Origin: Mucor racemosus
Taxonomy: Eukaryota; Mucoromycota; Mucoromycetes; Mucorales; Mucoraceae
NCBI GenBank assembly: GCA_027405735.1
Contig: JAPEHQ010000011.1
Location: forward strand, 930,001 to 994,000
Direction of reading: 5' to 3'
DNA length: 64,000 nucleotides
A model generated the notes under the pieces. It had not been told where the DNA came from. It did not search any database and worked only from the letters and a program-made list of their open reading frames with translations. Every line of letters begins with the position of its first letter. The stretch's first letter is position 1. The position numbers and the translations under genes were made by a program. Shown one piece after another: positions 46,700 to 58,041 of this stretch.

Positions 46700-49600
46700 A
46701 TGTCTTCTATCGCCTCTGATTCTCCCTTGTCTCCCGAGCAACCTTTGTCTCCTGAACCCTTGGAGGAGTCTTTATTACCTTCTACTGCCATGTCGGTTGC
46801 TACTGAGAAGCTGAAGGACATGGAAATCTCTCCTCCTCCTCCTACCGTAGATGAAGAAGATAAGCTTAGTACTACATCTGATCAAGAGATCTTGGAAGAT
46901 GCTCGCCCTCCTGCACCTGTTTCTCACAAAGAAATTTTGAAAAGAACTTTGCAAAAAAAGGAAAAAGTAAAGAAGGACTACCTTGAAGCAATGTGTAATT
47001 TGGAAACTGTTGCAGGGAATAAGAAAGCGAATGAACTTCGGGAAGTCTTATCAAACTTGGAATTGCACATCAAGACTTTGACCGCAGGTCTCAAGGCTAC
47101 AAACTCAACAAGTAAATTGGCAATCTCTTCTGGGCTTAAGATTAGCAAAAGGGACCTCCCAAAGTTCCAGTTGGAGGATAGTAAGAGCAAGCCTTTTCCT
47201 CAAGAAGAAGTTTACAAATCCGTTGATCACTTTTTAGGTGAATTTGAAAAAATTGTTTATTCGTCTGGGCAAGACATAAACGATGTATGGAAAAAATATA
47301 TTCCTTTAACCCTGCCTTATGATCTTGACGACTGGATGAAGACAGTGGTCCTCAAATGTGTCTCTTGGTTGGAGGTCAAGTCCGTCTTTGCTAAGAAATT
47401 TGGCACTGTAATTTCCAAATTACACAAGAAGAGAGCCGTCATGACCATGGCTATTGAAGATGATGAAACGTTGGATGAATATTCCATTCGATTTTTCCGT
47501 ACCGCAGGGGAAGCTGGCTACCATCGAGAAGACTCAACACTTGGAGATATCTTTCTACTTAGTCTTCCTGATGAGTGGCAGCTTAATATCTCAACTGTCT
47601 TGTTGTCGCGTACCAACCAGCAAGGATGGACTCCTTCAGAAATCTCAACTGTTGCTCTCAATTTACTTGGAGAAAGAACGCCAGGTTCCTGGAATACCAG
47701 CCGTAAGTCAAGCAATCCTCCGTTGAAACGAAAGTTTCACTCTGAGAAGTCTGTCGCTGCTTCTGTGTCTTCTGGTGTGGATCTCACCTCTGAGTTGCCT
47801 AAAGCAAGGATGTTGGGGGAGAAAAATAGGCCAAACCGCGCTACCAAGAACCCTGCTCCTTGCCGCCATTGCGGTCGTACTTGGCGCCATGGCCACACTT
47901 GTGAAGAATATCATGCTGCCAAGAAGCAAAAGTCTGCTTCTGTTTCCGTTTTGTCGGTCTCTTCTGCTTCTAAAAGTGAAGGAAATGAAAATGAAAATTT
48001 AGAAAATAGTATCAAGGAAATTTATGAAAATGGAGCATATCCTTGTAAGTCGAAAAAGACAAACAATAACAATAATATGAAACTAATAACACCTTTACTA
48101 TTAAATAATAGGAGAGTAATTGGCAAAGTTGATCCTGGCTCTGATATTAGTTTTATAAATATTAAAATTTTAAATAAAGATTTCTCATCTATTAAAACAA
48201 TCAAGACAAATGGTTACCTAAATTTCCTTTCAGTAAATGATAATAAACAAAACAGCTCTGTAACTAGAGTTGGTAAAACTGAGCCAATGGAAGTTACGTA
48301 CACAAATAACATTAAATTTAAACATGAATTTGAGGTAATCGAATTTAATGATGAATTGTCAACTGAATTTGATGTCCTTCTTGGTATCGACATTCTCCCA
48401 AAATTAAATATCTATCTGAGTGGTGTAGCCTTTAAATGGCCTGATTCAGATAGAGAAAATGAATTGAAACAATTTGAAGACATAAATCATGATCCTGAAA
48501 ATACGTTTAACCCTGAAAAAGCAGATTATGGGACGCCAAGCGAAAGAAAGGAATTATTAGCTTTAATTCAACCAGCTTTGGAAAAAAACATTGCCATTCC
48601 TAGTGATTCTGCTTGTACTATGCCTGAATCAGTTGTAAAAATAAAAATAACAAATCCTAGCAATTGCTTTGTTCGTCAATACCCCTTAGCTGTTAATGCA
48701 AATGCCGAAATCAAGATACAACTGGAACAATGGTTGAAAGATGGAATTGTTGAAATAACAAAACCTGATCCTACTTTCCATTCGCCTTTACTAGCTGTAC
48801 CCAAACGTGATCCAGTTACTGGAAAACAAACCAAATTAAGAATTTGTTGTGATTTGAGAAGAATCAACGCAGCAATATCTGACAATGATTGTCATGAAAA
48901 CTTTGCCATTCCAAAAATTCAGGAAATATTTGGTAGAGTATCAGGTCGTGCTAATATAATAAGTGTTTTAGACCTAAAACAAGCGTATTTTGCATACCCT
49001 GTGTCACCTGAATCGAGACGTTGCCTCATATTTAGTCATAATAATATTACATATCAATGGACTCGTGCACCTTTCGGATTGAAATTTCTAGTAAGCCAGT
49101 TCGTTTATAATATGTCAGTTTTATTCAATGGCATTGAACAAGAACTGAGAAATGAAGTAAAAAAAGTATATGTCAAAGAAAATAAAGATATTAGCAAAAT
49201 TGACAGTGAATTCCAAGGTAGTCTGGAGCATTATGTCGATGATATTGTTCTCTTTTCTAAAGATGTACAAACACAAATTATCCTTATAAATTTAGTTGTA
49301 AATCGACTAACAAAAGTAAACCTCAGAATCAATATTGACAAGTGCTCTTTCTTCCAAACAAGTGTTTATTTGCTTGGCTTTGTAATCAGTAGAAATGTCA
49401 CCAAAATTGATACCAGAAAATTATCTAACATTGATTCTTGGGAAATCCCAAAAACAACAAAACAAGTACGAAGCATCATGGGCATTATTTCTCACTTACG
49501 AGATTATTGTCCCATGTTGTCAAAGGTAGCTGCCCCAATTGATAGTCTACGAAACGAAAAAGACATCAAAAAGAAATGGACCCCGTTGCATACAGATCGA

Positions 49601-51631
49601 CTCGAAAGAATAAAACAAATCTTAATGTCTAATCAAATTTTATATGCACCTGAACCATCGCAACCGTATTATTTACAAACTGATGCAAGTGTACTTGGCA
49701 TTTCGGCTTGTCTATTTCAAAAAGATGAGTTTGATCGAATCAAACATATTGCATTTGCAAGTAGATCTCTTAATAGTGCAGAAAGAAATTGGTCGACTAA
49801 TAGGAGAGAAACTGCTGCCATTGTATATGGTTTCCAAAAGTATAAACCCTTACTATGGGGACACAATAATATAACTGTACTTTGTGATCACTTAGCCCTT
49901 ACCTATTTGTTCACGTCGTCTACTCTAAATAGTACACTTCAAAGTTACTTGGAAATATTGGGTGAATTCAATTTCTCGGTATCACATATCAAAGGTATGG
50001 AAAATATCTTAGCTGATCGATTATCGAGATTGTACCCTGCCATTACTGAAGACGAAGAACTTGCTGATGAGCATGACCAGCAAATAAAAAAATTAGAAAA
50101 ATTGATCCTGTTACGAAGAGCAAAAGGAGGAAACCAAGTTATAAAACAAAAGAAGGTGTACTCCAAGGATAAAAATCTAAATGTGCTTGCCGTCAAGATT
50201 AATAGTAAAGAATTTAAGGAAGCAACCACTGACTACATTTGCCCACCTGAAAGTGATAGAATCCAAATAATTAAAGATGCGCATAAATTTGGCCATTTTG
50301 GAATATCAGCTTGTGTAAAGCAAATTCAAACATATCATGGGCTGCACTGGAATTCTATATATAAAGATGTAAAAGAGGTGTTGTTGTCGTGTAAAGAGTG
50401 TGCAATGCATAATATAACCAAGAAAGGATTTAATCCATTGAAGAGTGTCGTATCGTATGAACCTTTTGAATTTATAGGACTCGACATGATTGGACCCTTA
50501 CCCGTATCTGGGAAAGGAAATTGCTATATCTTGGTTGTGGTTGATATTTGCACAAAATATATTATCGCTCGCCCAGCACCGAATAAACAAAGTGATACAA
50601 TTGCTTCCTTGCTACTATCCATTTTTTCTGATTACGGTTGTAGTGTAAATGTCATTGTCAGCGATAATGCCCGCGAATTTCGCAATTCCTTGTCGTCTTA
50701 TATCAATAAAGCATTAAATATTGATATGGTCTTTAGTACACCTTATTACCCCCAAGGGAATGGCCATAGCGAAAATGCGGTGAAAATAGTCATAAATACC
50801 CTACGAAAAATGTGCGGAAATGACACATACAATTGGGATGATCGCTTACCTGTTGCTCAGTTGGTAATCAACATGAAAGTAAGAGACAGGACTGCAAGCA
50901 CTCCATTTTCCCTAATGTACGCTCGACAAGTGAACATTGACCCCAAAAGAAAAAATAGAAACAATCGAAAAGCATTAACACTTGAAGAATTGCAAAAACG
51001 TGCAGAAATCATGAATGACATTGTTTTTCCTGCTATACAACAACGCACATTAGAATTAGCAAAGTTGTACAGCGATAAATTTAACAAAAAACATTATATA
51101 CTTGAAAATATTCCCGTTGATACACCTGTAATGGTACGATTGGCGGAAGGACGTGCTAATAAATTAGCTCCAATGTATGCAGGACCCTATGTTATAGTAC
51201 GTCGCACCCAAGCAGGAAATTACGTTTTAAAAGACGATTCACATGAACTTCTCCATCGTGAATATACACCTTCTGAATTAAAAGTAGTTTCCCTTGATGA
51301 AACAGCTCTTGAAGAGAAAGTATACGACGTCGAGGAAATTCGCGACCACCGAACCTTATCAGATGGTACCACAGAATACTTGACTAAATGGAGTGGATAT
51401 GGTGAAAGAGAAAATGATTGGCTCACACCTGACTTGTTCTCCTCCCCCATCCCAATTTCAAATTACTGGAAGAAAATTAAGGATCTTCGTAACCGTGAAA
51501 CTTTACGTAAAAGAATCAATAATACTTCACCCAAAGATACTGAAATAGACTCTACAAATAATTCACGCAAAACTAAATCCTCATCAAATAGCACTTTCCG
51601 TCGCAACAAGCGTCCTAAAACTTCCAAGTAA
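46700..51631 (+). CDS. Gag-Pol polyprotein of the chromovirus
   Basis: 1,643 residues in one frame. In order: Gag with a coiled-coil start and a capsid-like region (~160-330), a CCHC-like knuckle near residue 390 (CRHCGRTWRHGHTC), protease near residue 475 (VDPGSDISF), reverse transcriptase ~660-960 with YVDD in LEHYVDDIVLFSKD, RNase H ~990-1110 (YLQTDASVLGISA), integrase with HHCC zinc part (HKFGHFG...CKECAMH) and a D,D-35-E core (LDMIGP, VSDNAREF, GHSENAV), and a chromodomain ~1540-1590 (YDVEEIRDHRTL, YLTKWSGYGERENDWL). The single frame without a Gag stop resembles Tf1-like elements. Protease has DPG in place of the usual DS/TG. The start is the first ATG after the leader. Confidence 0.95.
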   Translation: MSSIASDSPLSPEQPLSPEPLEESLLPSTAMSVATEKLKDMEISPPPPTVDEEDKLSTTSDQEILEDARPPAPVSHKEILKRTLQKKEKVKKDYLEAMCNLETVAGNKKANELREVLSNLELHIKTLTAGLKATNSTSKLAISSGLKISKRDLPKFQLEDSKSKPFPQEEVYKSVDHFLGEFEKIVYSSGQDINDVWKKYIPLTLPYDLDDWMKTVVLKCVSWLEVKSVFAKKFGTVISKLHKKRAVMTMAIEDDETLDEYSIRFFRTAGEAGYHREDSTLGDIFLLSLPDEWQLNISTVLLSRTNQQGWTPSEISTVALNLLGERTPGSWNTSRKSSNPPLKRKFHSEKSVAASVSSGVDLTSELPKARMLGEKNRPNRATKNPAPCRHCGRTWRHGHTCEEYHAAKKQKSASVSVLSVSSASKSEGNENENLENSIKEIYENGAYPCKSKKTNNNNNMKLITPLLLNNRRVIGKVDPGSDISFINIKILNKDFSSIKTIKTNGYLNFLSVNDNKQNSSVTRVGKTEPMEVTYTNNIKFKHEFEVIEFNDELSTEFDVLLGIDILPKLNIYLSGVAFKWPDSDRENELKQFEDINHDPENTFNPEKADYGTPSERKELLALIQPALEKNIAIPSDSACTMPESVVKIKITNPSNCFVRQYPLAVNANAEIKIQLEQWLKDGIVEITKPDPTFHSPLLAVPKRDPVTGKQTKLRICCDLRRINAAISDNDCHENFAIPKIQEIFGRVSGRANIISVLDLKQAYFAYPVSPESRRCLIFSHNNITYQWTRAPFGLKFLVSQFVYNMSVLFNGIEQELRNEVKKVYVKENKDISKIDSEFQGSLEHYVDDIVLFSKDVQTQIILINLVVNRLTKVNLRINIDKCSFFQTSVYLLGFVISRNVTKIDTRKLSNIDSWEIPKTTKQVRSIMGIISHLRDYCPMLSKVAAPIDSLRNEKDIKKKWTPLHTDRLERIKQILMSNQILYAPEPSQPYYLQTDASVLGISACLFQKDEFDRIKHIAFASRSLNSAERNWSTNRRETAAIVYGFQKYKPLLWGHNNITVLCDHLALTYLFTSSTLNSTLQSYLEILGEFNFSVSHIKGMENILADRLSRLYPAITEDEELADEHDQQIKKLEKLILLRRAKGGNQVIKQKKVYSKDKNLNVLAVKINSKEFKEATTDYICPPESDRIQIIKDAHKFGHFGISACVKQIQTYHGLHWNSIYKDVKEVLLSCKECAMHNITKKGFNPLKSVVSYEPFEFIGLDMIGPLPVSGKGNCYILVVVDICTKYIIARPAPNKQSDTIASLLLSIFSDYGCSVNVIVSDNAREFRNSLSSYINKALNIDMVFSTPYYPQGNGHSENAVKIVINTLRKMCGNDTYNWDDRLPVAQLVINMKVRDRTASTPFSLMYARQVNIDPKRKNRNNRKALTLEELQKRAEIMNDIVFPAIQQRTLELAKLYSDKFNKKHYILENIPVDTPVMVRLAEGRANKLAPMYAGPYVIVRRTQAGNYVLKDDSHELLHREYTPSELKVVSLDETALEEKVYDVEEIRDHRTLSDGTTEYLTKWSGYGERENDWLTPDLFSSPIPISNYWKKIKDLRNRETLRKRINNTSPKDTEIDSTNNSRKTKSSSNSTFRRNKRPKTSK

Positions 51632-51634
51632 ACG

Positions 51635-51666
<32 letters not shown>

Positions 51667-51825
51667 GTTGCAATACTCTTTCTACCTATATTATCAATCA
51701 AATAAACAACAAAACTACAAAAAAAAAAAAAAAAATATTTTTTACTACTCCAAACAATAACTTTATAAAGAAATAGTTTCTCCAAATGTCGAATCTTCGG
51801 GTCAACTCAATGCTTGATTGAGTTT

Positions 51826-51837
51826 AGCGGGGGGGCA
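51826..51837 (+). promoter_or_regulatory. Polypurine-tract-like sequence before the 3' LTR
   Basis: AGCGGGGGGGCA ends directly at the 3' LTR. It would prime plus-strand DNA synthesis. The two bases CA before the LTR and the single C are not purine, so the exact primer boundary is uncertain. An A-tract of ~29 bases follows the Gag-Pol stop at 51,635. Confidence 0.6.
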
Positions 51838-52499
51838 TGTGCTGAACTAGGATACTATTTCCCCACATAAGAAATTAAATGTTATCTCACATAAAACCAT
51901 GCTCTAATATTTCAATAGAGATAACATGAATTTAACAGTAAATACAGAAAGTATTAGTAATTTAACATATAAATAAAATAGACCGAATCATAAACAAAGC
52001 AAATTGATTCATAAAATAAGCTGAAGAAACACATAGATCAAAGTAAGGATTGCTCTATGCGGATCATTAACAAATATGCCAAAAACGGGCATTAAAAGAC
52101 CGCCTTGATTATGTAAATCAAGAAGCTCAATATAAACTTTAAAATCACAAACAAACTAATTGATTTACCAAAAAGAATAAACATATGGATATTGCATGAA
52201 GACAATGGAATCATGCTTCAATCATTTAATAAGTAGCATGATGATATATGTATGGAATGCAGCATTGTCTGATTCGCATGTTAAACATCACGGTTTGACA
52301 GAAGTCCTAAGTTGGTAATTCGGTTATTCCTAATTCTGATAGATCACTGACAGTTACGGTGCAACTCCCAGATATAACAAAAGCACAACTAATATAAATA
52401 GAGTAGAAATATAGACCTATTGCACACTATCTATTTTTTGAATAAAGAAGGATTTAAACTGTATCTTTTTTCAAAGCTTTTATTTTACATTTTACTGCA
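51838..52499 (+). repeat. 3' long terminal repeat (662 bases)
   Basis: Same length and, by eye, same sequence as the 5' LTR. Confidence 0.93.
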
Positions 52500-52504
52500 A
52501 TATT
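52500..52504 (+). repeat. Target site duplication, right of the LTR element
   Basis: ATATT, the partner of 45,997-46,001. Confidence 0.85.
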
Positions 52505-53078
52505 ACCACCGTATTTCACCGTTTTCAGCAAAAATATGCCACTACTATTGGCGTTTACATGAGAAAAAACATTACTTGGATAGAAGCAGTAGACAAGCCT
52601 TTGAGAATGGATGAACATGTATGTATTAAGAACGTAGCACTTCAAAATAAAGAAAATTTCAGGGCAATATCAATGTATATCAAGTATCTAAATTCATAAC
52701 TGAATAAGCAACACATTTTCGAAAGATTTATTTTACTTTTACTGCTTTCTAACAACTGGGGGAAAATTGGAATATATAGTAGAGAAGATACAGCAAGTTT
52801 GAAACCTAAATAATTATAGATTAACTTTTTTCAGCTCAAAGTGTTAAAGAATTAAAAGAAAGTAGATCCATAGAATTTTTTGTCTCATTTATAAATCCCT
52901 AAGAGTGGTTTTAAATATGGAGTTTGCAATCATCAAATATTACAAATGATTGAAACTCAAAGCTTGTAATAGTTTCTTAATGGACTGAAACATAATAAAG
53001 CAATAGATAACTTTATATATCTGAAATATATATAGGACTTTTTATTCAAAAAAAGATAATGAGAGAGAGAGAAAAAAA
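52505..53078. other. Spacer between the LTR element and the tnp2 gene
   Basis: No gene. About 52,830-52,915 resembles 45,330-45,430 (part of an older repeat). A GA-rich stretch lies just beyond the tnp2 stop. Confidence 0.5.
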
Positions 53079-56000
53079 TTATTCATACATCAAATTTCTA
53101 GGCATGGTGATGTATACGTTGATGTTATCGAAATGATTAAACTTGATTGCAATTGGAGAGTAAATACGCATAAGCGGGACAATCGACATTACGCTTTCAT
53201 CTTCAAACTTGTTTTGACATGTACCCATATTATTCTCTTGAAAAGCTGATAGGGCAATGGTTGATTGTTTGTAGAAACAAAGGTAAGCAAACGTATGGAT
53301 TTGATCCGCGTAAAGATTTCCATCGTCATCTCGTACATCTGTTTTATGTCTGAAAAAGTACATAATTTGAGCAGGGCGAAGCGAAGATATAGAAATGTTG
53401 TCATCTGGTGGGTTATTTCGGAAGTAAGCCATCACATGCGATCCTCTTTTTAATAAAGAAGCAGTTTCTTCAGCTGACTTGTATGAACACCCCAAAATGC
53501 TCGCAGATTTGAATTTATAAATAAAATTCGAAACAAAAATTGGGTTTAGCAAAGAAGTGATCCCACCATTTGCGCCACCAACATATATGTCTCCAGTATT
53601 ATCAGAATCAGAATAGTTTACATATGATACGTTATAACAATCAATTAGGAATTGAAAATGATCCGCTTTCATAACAAACGGTTTTTCATTGTTAACCTTC
53701 ATTGAATATACAACATTTGGAGGCAAGGCCTCTAACCCAAATATCATATTTGTAGCAAGTTCTTCTTCATCTACATCCAGGCACTCTTTTAACAAAAACC
53801 ATGTTAAATCAAATTCAGCCTTCGAACTTCTGTATTCGGGCTTCATTATTTTAGACAAGTTGTCAGAGTTGGTTGCATCAGAAAAGCAAAACAAATATTT
53901 CAAGTCATTGTAAATATCCTCCGGGAGATTGAAAGGTTTAGCTAGCTTTTTAAACTGATCATTTGAATGTGCAATATTGAGAAATTTCGAAAGAAAAATC
54001 TTTTCAAAACTACCATCAGCGTTGTTATTCGTCTTGATTGCCTTTAGATCTACATTCAATCGTTCATAGAAAAAGAGCCACGAATTGCTAGGACATGAAT
54101 ACCGAAGTATTGTCTCTGGCAAATGCAAGAAAAGATGAAAATTCGGTGTCAAATATCGTTTATCACCGTACAGCGCCAAGAAATTTTCCATGAACTCCTT
54201 TGTAAGAGCTTTGATTTCCTCAACATCAGTCAAGAAAAGACCAGGAGATGCAACCAAACGATTTATGCGGACAAGGAGCATAAAATTATCGTATTTTTTA
54301 GTGGGTAACTTTCCATACAATAAGTAAGGACTTATCATCAAGAAGACTCTAAATTCATCCCCTTTCATGTAGCTAATCCCATCCCCGATTGTCAATTTTC
54401 GTTTGATGCTGTTACCATTATACTTCAACGGAAAAACAAAGTTATCCAGCATTCCAGACATTTGTTCCAAATCTTTGTTGCTAAGCAATCGTTGGTTGTC
54501 TTCGACTACACATGATTGATTTAACCATATTGTTTTGGTGATTCTCTTACAAATACCTATATAATTTTTTTATTGTAAGTCTTCTATATGGTAGATTTAG
54601 CATACTGTATATTGTTTTTAAATATAAACAATGCAGGATGTCTATGCTAGCAAAGTCAATGCATTCAAAATATGAAAGTCGCTGGAAAGCCGAGTAAGAA
54701 GTACCAGTTTTGCTTTTAGATGCATCTCTGTCTGTCTGCGTTTTGCAACGTTTCCAGGCTTCAGAATTAATTGAGTGAGTTTCTTTCGTTCTTCGAGGAT
54801 ATGAATCGATGTCTAAATTGGAGAAATCTCGCATATGGGGGTTACTGGGCAAAGCTAAAAAATTGAAATTGCAATAGATGATGCAAGAATAACAGCCATT
54901 GTGTGCGGAAACACCCATTATTTTTCTATTAATAGTACAATGTTCATCAGTTCAAGTCAATACAATTTTTTATATATTTGAATATTGTTACCTCAATGCA
55001 GGCAAATCAGCGGATACCATGACAAGGCAGACTTTAACTTTGACGTTTTCTCCTTTTGAATTAATCATGTCAATACCATTTTGTAATAATTGAAGTTCAT
55101 CTACTAATGGCTGTATTATTTTTGGCATATCTTGATGGCACACCTCTTTTGGCCCTGGCAAAATGCTTGATAAGATTGTGTTTTTTCTTTGTAAACGCTC
55201 CTTGTGAGGCAGGTTTAAAATTGATAACCATATACCACCAACGCTATAAGAGCTATAGTCAAATGGATTAAACCAATCGAGATTCAACTGGAGTAGCAAA
55301 TTATAAGGTGATTCCTCTACGAAAGGAAATCCATCATTTTTCAATGAGAATTTTGTAAAAACGGAGCCTTGTTGTACATCCGAGGTAAAATTGGGTGGTG
55401 GTTGAGGTCTTTTGTTGTTGAACCTTTCTTTTAATAACTGGACGAAAAAGCTTTGCTTTAGAAGCTGCTTAATTGAATCGATCAAAGAATTGTAGAAGAA
55501 GTTTTTTATGGGTTTGTGGTGGTTTTTTTTGGCAGATCCATTTGTCTCAATTGTTAAGAACAGATTGTTGCCGCATTTTTTGGAAGACGTTAGAGTGCCT
55601 TTAAATGTGCAAACTCGACCATTTAAATGTTGTTTTTCTTCGTTTGTATTATATCGATATAGAGAGTTACACTTGGAGCACATAACGTACTCTTTGACAC
55701 CAGAGCAAGCATTGTTATTTAAGTTTATCCATTTTTTTAACGTAGCGACTTTAACTGGAAAGCGATAGGTATAGTTTAAAAGATGAAATACTACGTTAAA
55801 ACAAGCCATCATAATTTCTAGGCAATGATCTGTAACATACCTTCCATAAAATGCCATTACGAGGACAAATAATACAAATGCTACAGGCTCTTCAGGAATA
55901 ATTCCATTACCAATCGGTTCTTTATTGCCAATTCATGTAATTGAGATTTATCAGTCCATTGTTTAATAGTAAATGATATAATAAAAGTCGTACCTTCATC

Positions 56001-56460
56001 AAATTATTTTTCATCGTCAAATTCTTCATCATCTTCAAATTCTTCTTGTTCATTGGAAAACTCAAATGGGAGCTCATCTTCTATTTCGAGAACATCTTCA
56101 TTATAAGCGTGGAACCGTGCTTGAGATTCTATATACACATACAGTAAACATGATCAATACTCGATTAATTCATATACAAGTAGTATCAAACTAATAAACA
56201 TACGCTCATGCACTATTTGCTCAAATTGTTCGTCTGTAAGAGGTTCCTCTACTATAATAAATCACTGTTAAAATCACTAGTACTTTATGATTGAAAACGA
56301 GCTTTTTTTTTTTTGCTTTACCAAAGGTTTGTTCAGCATTTCTCGTGGATTCATTTCGAGAGTGATTTAGGCGAGTTGATGGGGTCACCCTAATTCCATC
56401 TACCGGATTAACCCGTAAACAGATACTACAGCGACAAGCTACTGTGTATGCCATTGTCAT
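53079..56460 (-). pseudogene. tnp2-type (CACTA-like) transposase gene with one in-frame stop
   Basis: Six exons (56460-56322, 56251-56204, 56128-55994, 55919-54992, 54925-54606, 54556-53079) join in phase to 1,016 codons with a single TAA at 56,006-56,004, codon 104. The N-terminus has the short zinc-like motif CRCSICLRVNPVDGIRV seen before such transposases. The tnp2 core follows: LQLNLDWFNPF, LPHKERLQRKN, ILPGPKEV, LVDELQLLQNG, SADLPALR, GVSAHNGCYSC, RLSYFECIDFASIDILH, LSNKDLEQM, LTPNFHLFLHLP, WLFFYERLN. It is of the cut-and-paste CACTA superfamily (Plavaka-like in fungi). The stop suggests inactivation, but everything else is open, so it is young, or translation starts at the later ATG (55,857), or the stop is a sequence error. 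Confidence 0.8.
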
Positions 56461-56727
56461 AAATGAAAAGAAGGAAAAAAAGATGAGTTTACCCCATTAT
56501 ATCAATGTTTATATATACTATAAAACACGTTAATTGACAGAGGTCGTACAAACTGAAGCTTGTGTTTGAAAGTTAATTGAGTAGTGCTACAAACAAAAGT
56601 TTATTTTTTATAGTAAAGTACAAAAACAAAAAATATCTAAATACACTAGAGATGCGTTAAGCGATATTAATTGATCCTTTTTTATTGATAGACAAAAATT
56701 ATTATAAAGAACTCCATAAAAATTGAG

Positions 56728-57849
56728 TTACTCATTATTTTCAGTGTAAGGATAATAAGGATTTATACCCCATGGGTGAAAACAATTCTTGTAGTTTTCA
56801 GGTGGCGGGATATCTACCATTTTGACAGTTACAACAGCTCTGTGTGCTGTAGTTAGTCTAGTGGTTTTATCATTATCCAACAAGTCAAATAAATCGTTCA
56901 ACTAATTCACAAAAATTCGTTAAAACAATTATTGGATTTACTAAACTAGCATATCATTATACGTACATAACTACTACGATACATCGGTCTCTTAAAAATT
57001 CTCCTGGTTTCTCCTTCAGCGGCCTCAGGATCATCTTCTTCATCAGACATAAGCTCTTGAACAAAGAACTTGGACATTTGTTCACGAGGAACTCCTGCAG
57101 GAAGATACTTCTGGATATTCAAGTTAAAAGTATTCCTTCTAGCATCACGTTTCTACATATAAAAAGGAAATAGAAAAATTATTTTGTCAGTCAGATTGTA
57201 TTATCTTTGTTTGTAACATGACATACCCTGTAGGCCCTAGCTTTAATTTTGTTCATATTTTTTTTTTTGATTTTGAACATCGTAAGGCAAGCTGGCTTGA
57301 ATTACCTTTTTTTTTTTTATATTGAATGAGATTAGAGGCCCTAATCACTGCTTTTTGTTTATTAATGGTTTTGATCAAAGGGTTTGATCGACCATTTTGT
57401 GGAGCTAAATGGGCTTCCATGTCCATTGACTTCTCAATTAGCTTGGTTTTTAAGGCATTGTTTACGCCAAACGTATTTGCCTCATTTGCCATCACACCAA
57501 TACCATTGTTGGATATTTCGTATTCATGAAATACAGCTCGAATCTCTCTCTAAAACAGGCACTTAGTATCATCCTACAAATAATGCCATCTGAATGACGA
57601 AAAACTTACAGAGACATCTGCATTTCGTTGGCTAATCTTCTTGGTTGCCCGAACATGAGTGTTGCTTGAATTTGTGAGCAATCCCTCAACAGCCAAAAGT
57701 CTTTCCTCCAACTTAGCAGTGGCATCTTTCAACACCCTAACTTCTTGTGTTGCTGGGCATTTGTGGCTTTGTCTATTGATGTTTGGTCTTATACCAGCAT
57801 TGACGGATGGAATACCTGACATTTGAAATAAAGAAGAAAAGATGTCCAT
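56728..57849 (-). CDS. Uncharacterised protein beside the tnp2 transposase
   Basis: Five exons (57849-57610, 57549-57306, 57240-57227, 57152-56967, 56901-56728) join in frame to 285 residues. I do not recognise the family. Residues ~35-60 form a probable coiled coil (VLKDATAKLEERLLAVEGLL). The middle is basic. An RKRDARRN basic patch precedes NLNIQKYLPAGVPREQM and an acidic stretch (LMSDEEDDPEAAEGE). The C-terminus is Pro/aromatic-rich (HPWGINPYYPYTEN). Exon 3 is 14 bases and therefore the least certain join. It lies 268 bases upstream of the tnp2 gene on the same strand and 192 bases from a divergent small gene. It could be an accessory DNA-binding protein of the transposon, by position only. 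Confidence 0.6.
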
Positions 57850-58041
57850 GAAAAATCATATAAAAGGGGGTCATTAGATACCCTGTAGTCATAGTTACAC
57901 GACATTAAATGTCAAACATCAGCATAAGAATATCAATTAATTAAAGTGTAACAGAACTAGATAGAATTCTTTTTTTTTCTCAGATATAACAAGTTCAATT
58001 CACAACCTATTTGTAATATCTCTTCTTTATTTAACATAAAA
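57850..58041. promoter_or_regulatory. Short divergent promoter between two unknown genes
   Basis: 192 bases separate the head-to-head starts. A TATAAAAGG-like sequence lies at about 57,857 and a T-tract at 57,970. Shared control is likely from the spacing. Confidence 0.4.

Larger units (their letters stand above)
46002..52499 (+). mobile_element. Full-length Ty3/Gypsy LTR retrotransposon (chromovirus)
   Basis: 6,498 bases with two identical 662-base LTRs, a 5-base target duplication (ATATT), a single Gag-Pol frame, a G-rich polypurine-like tract before the 3' LTR, and a chromodomain at the end of Pol. Identical LTRs mean a very recent insertion. The insertion lies in older repeat sequence. 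It is a fungal retroelement without an envelope-like gene. Confidence 0.95.
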
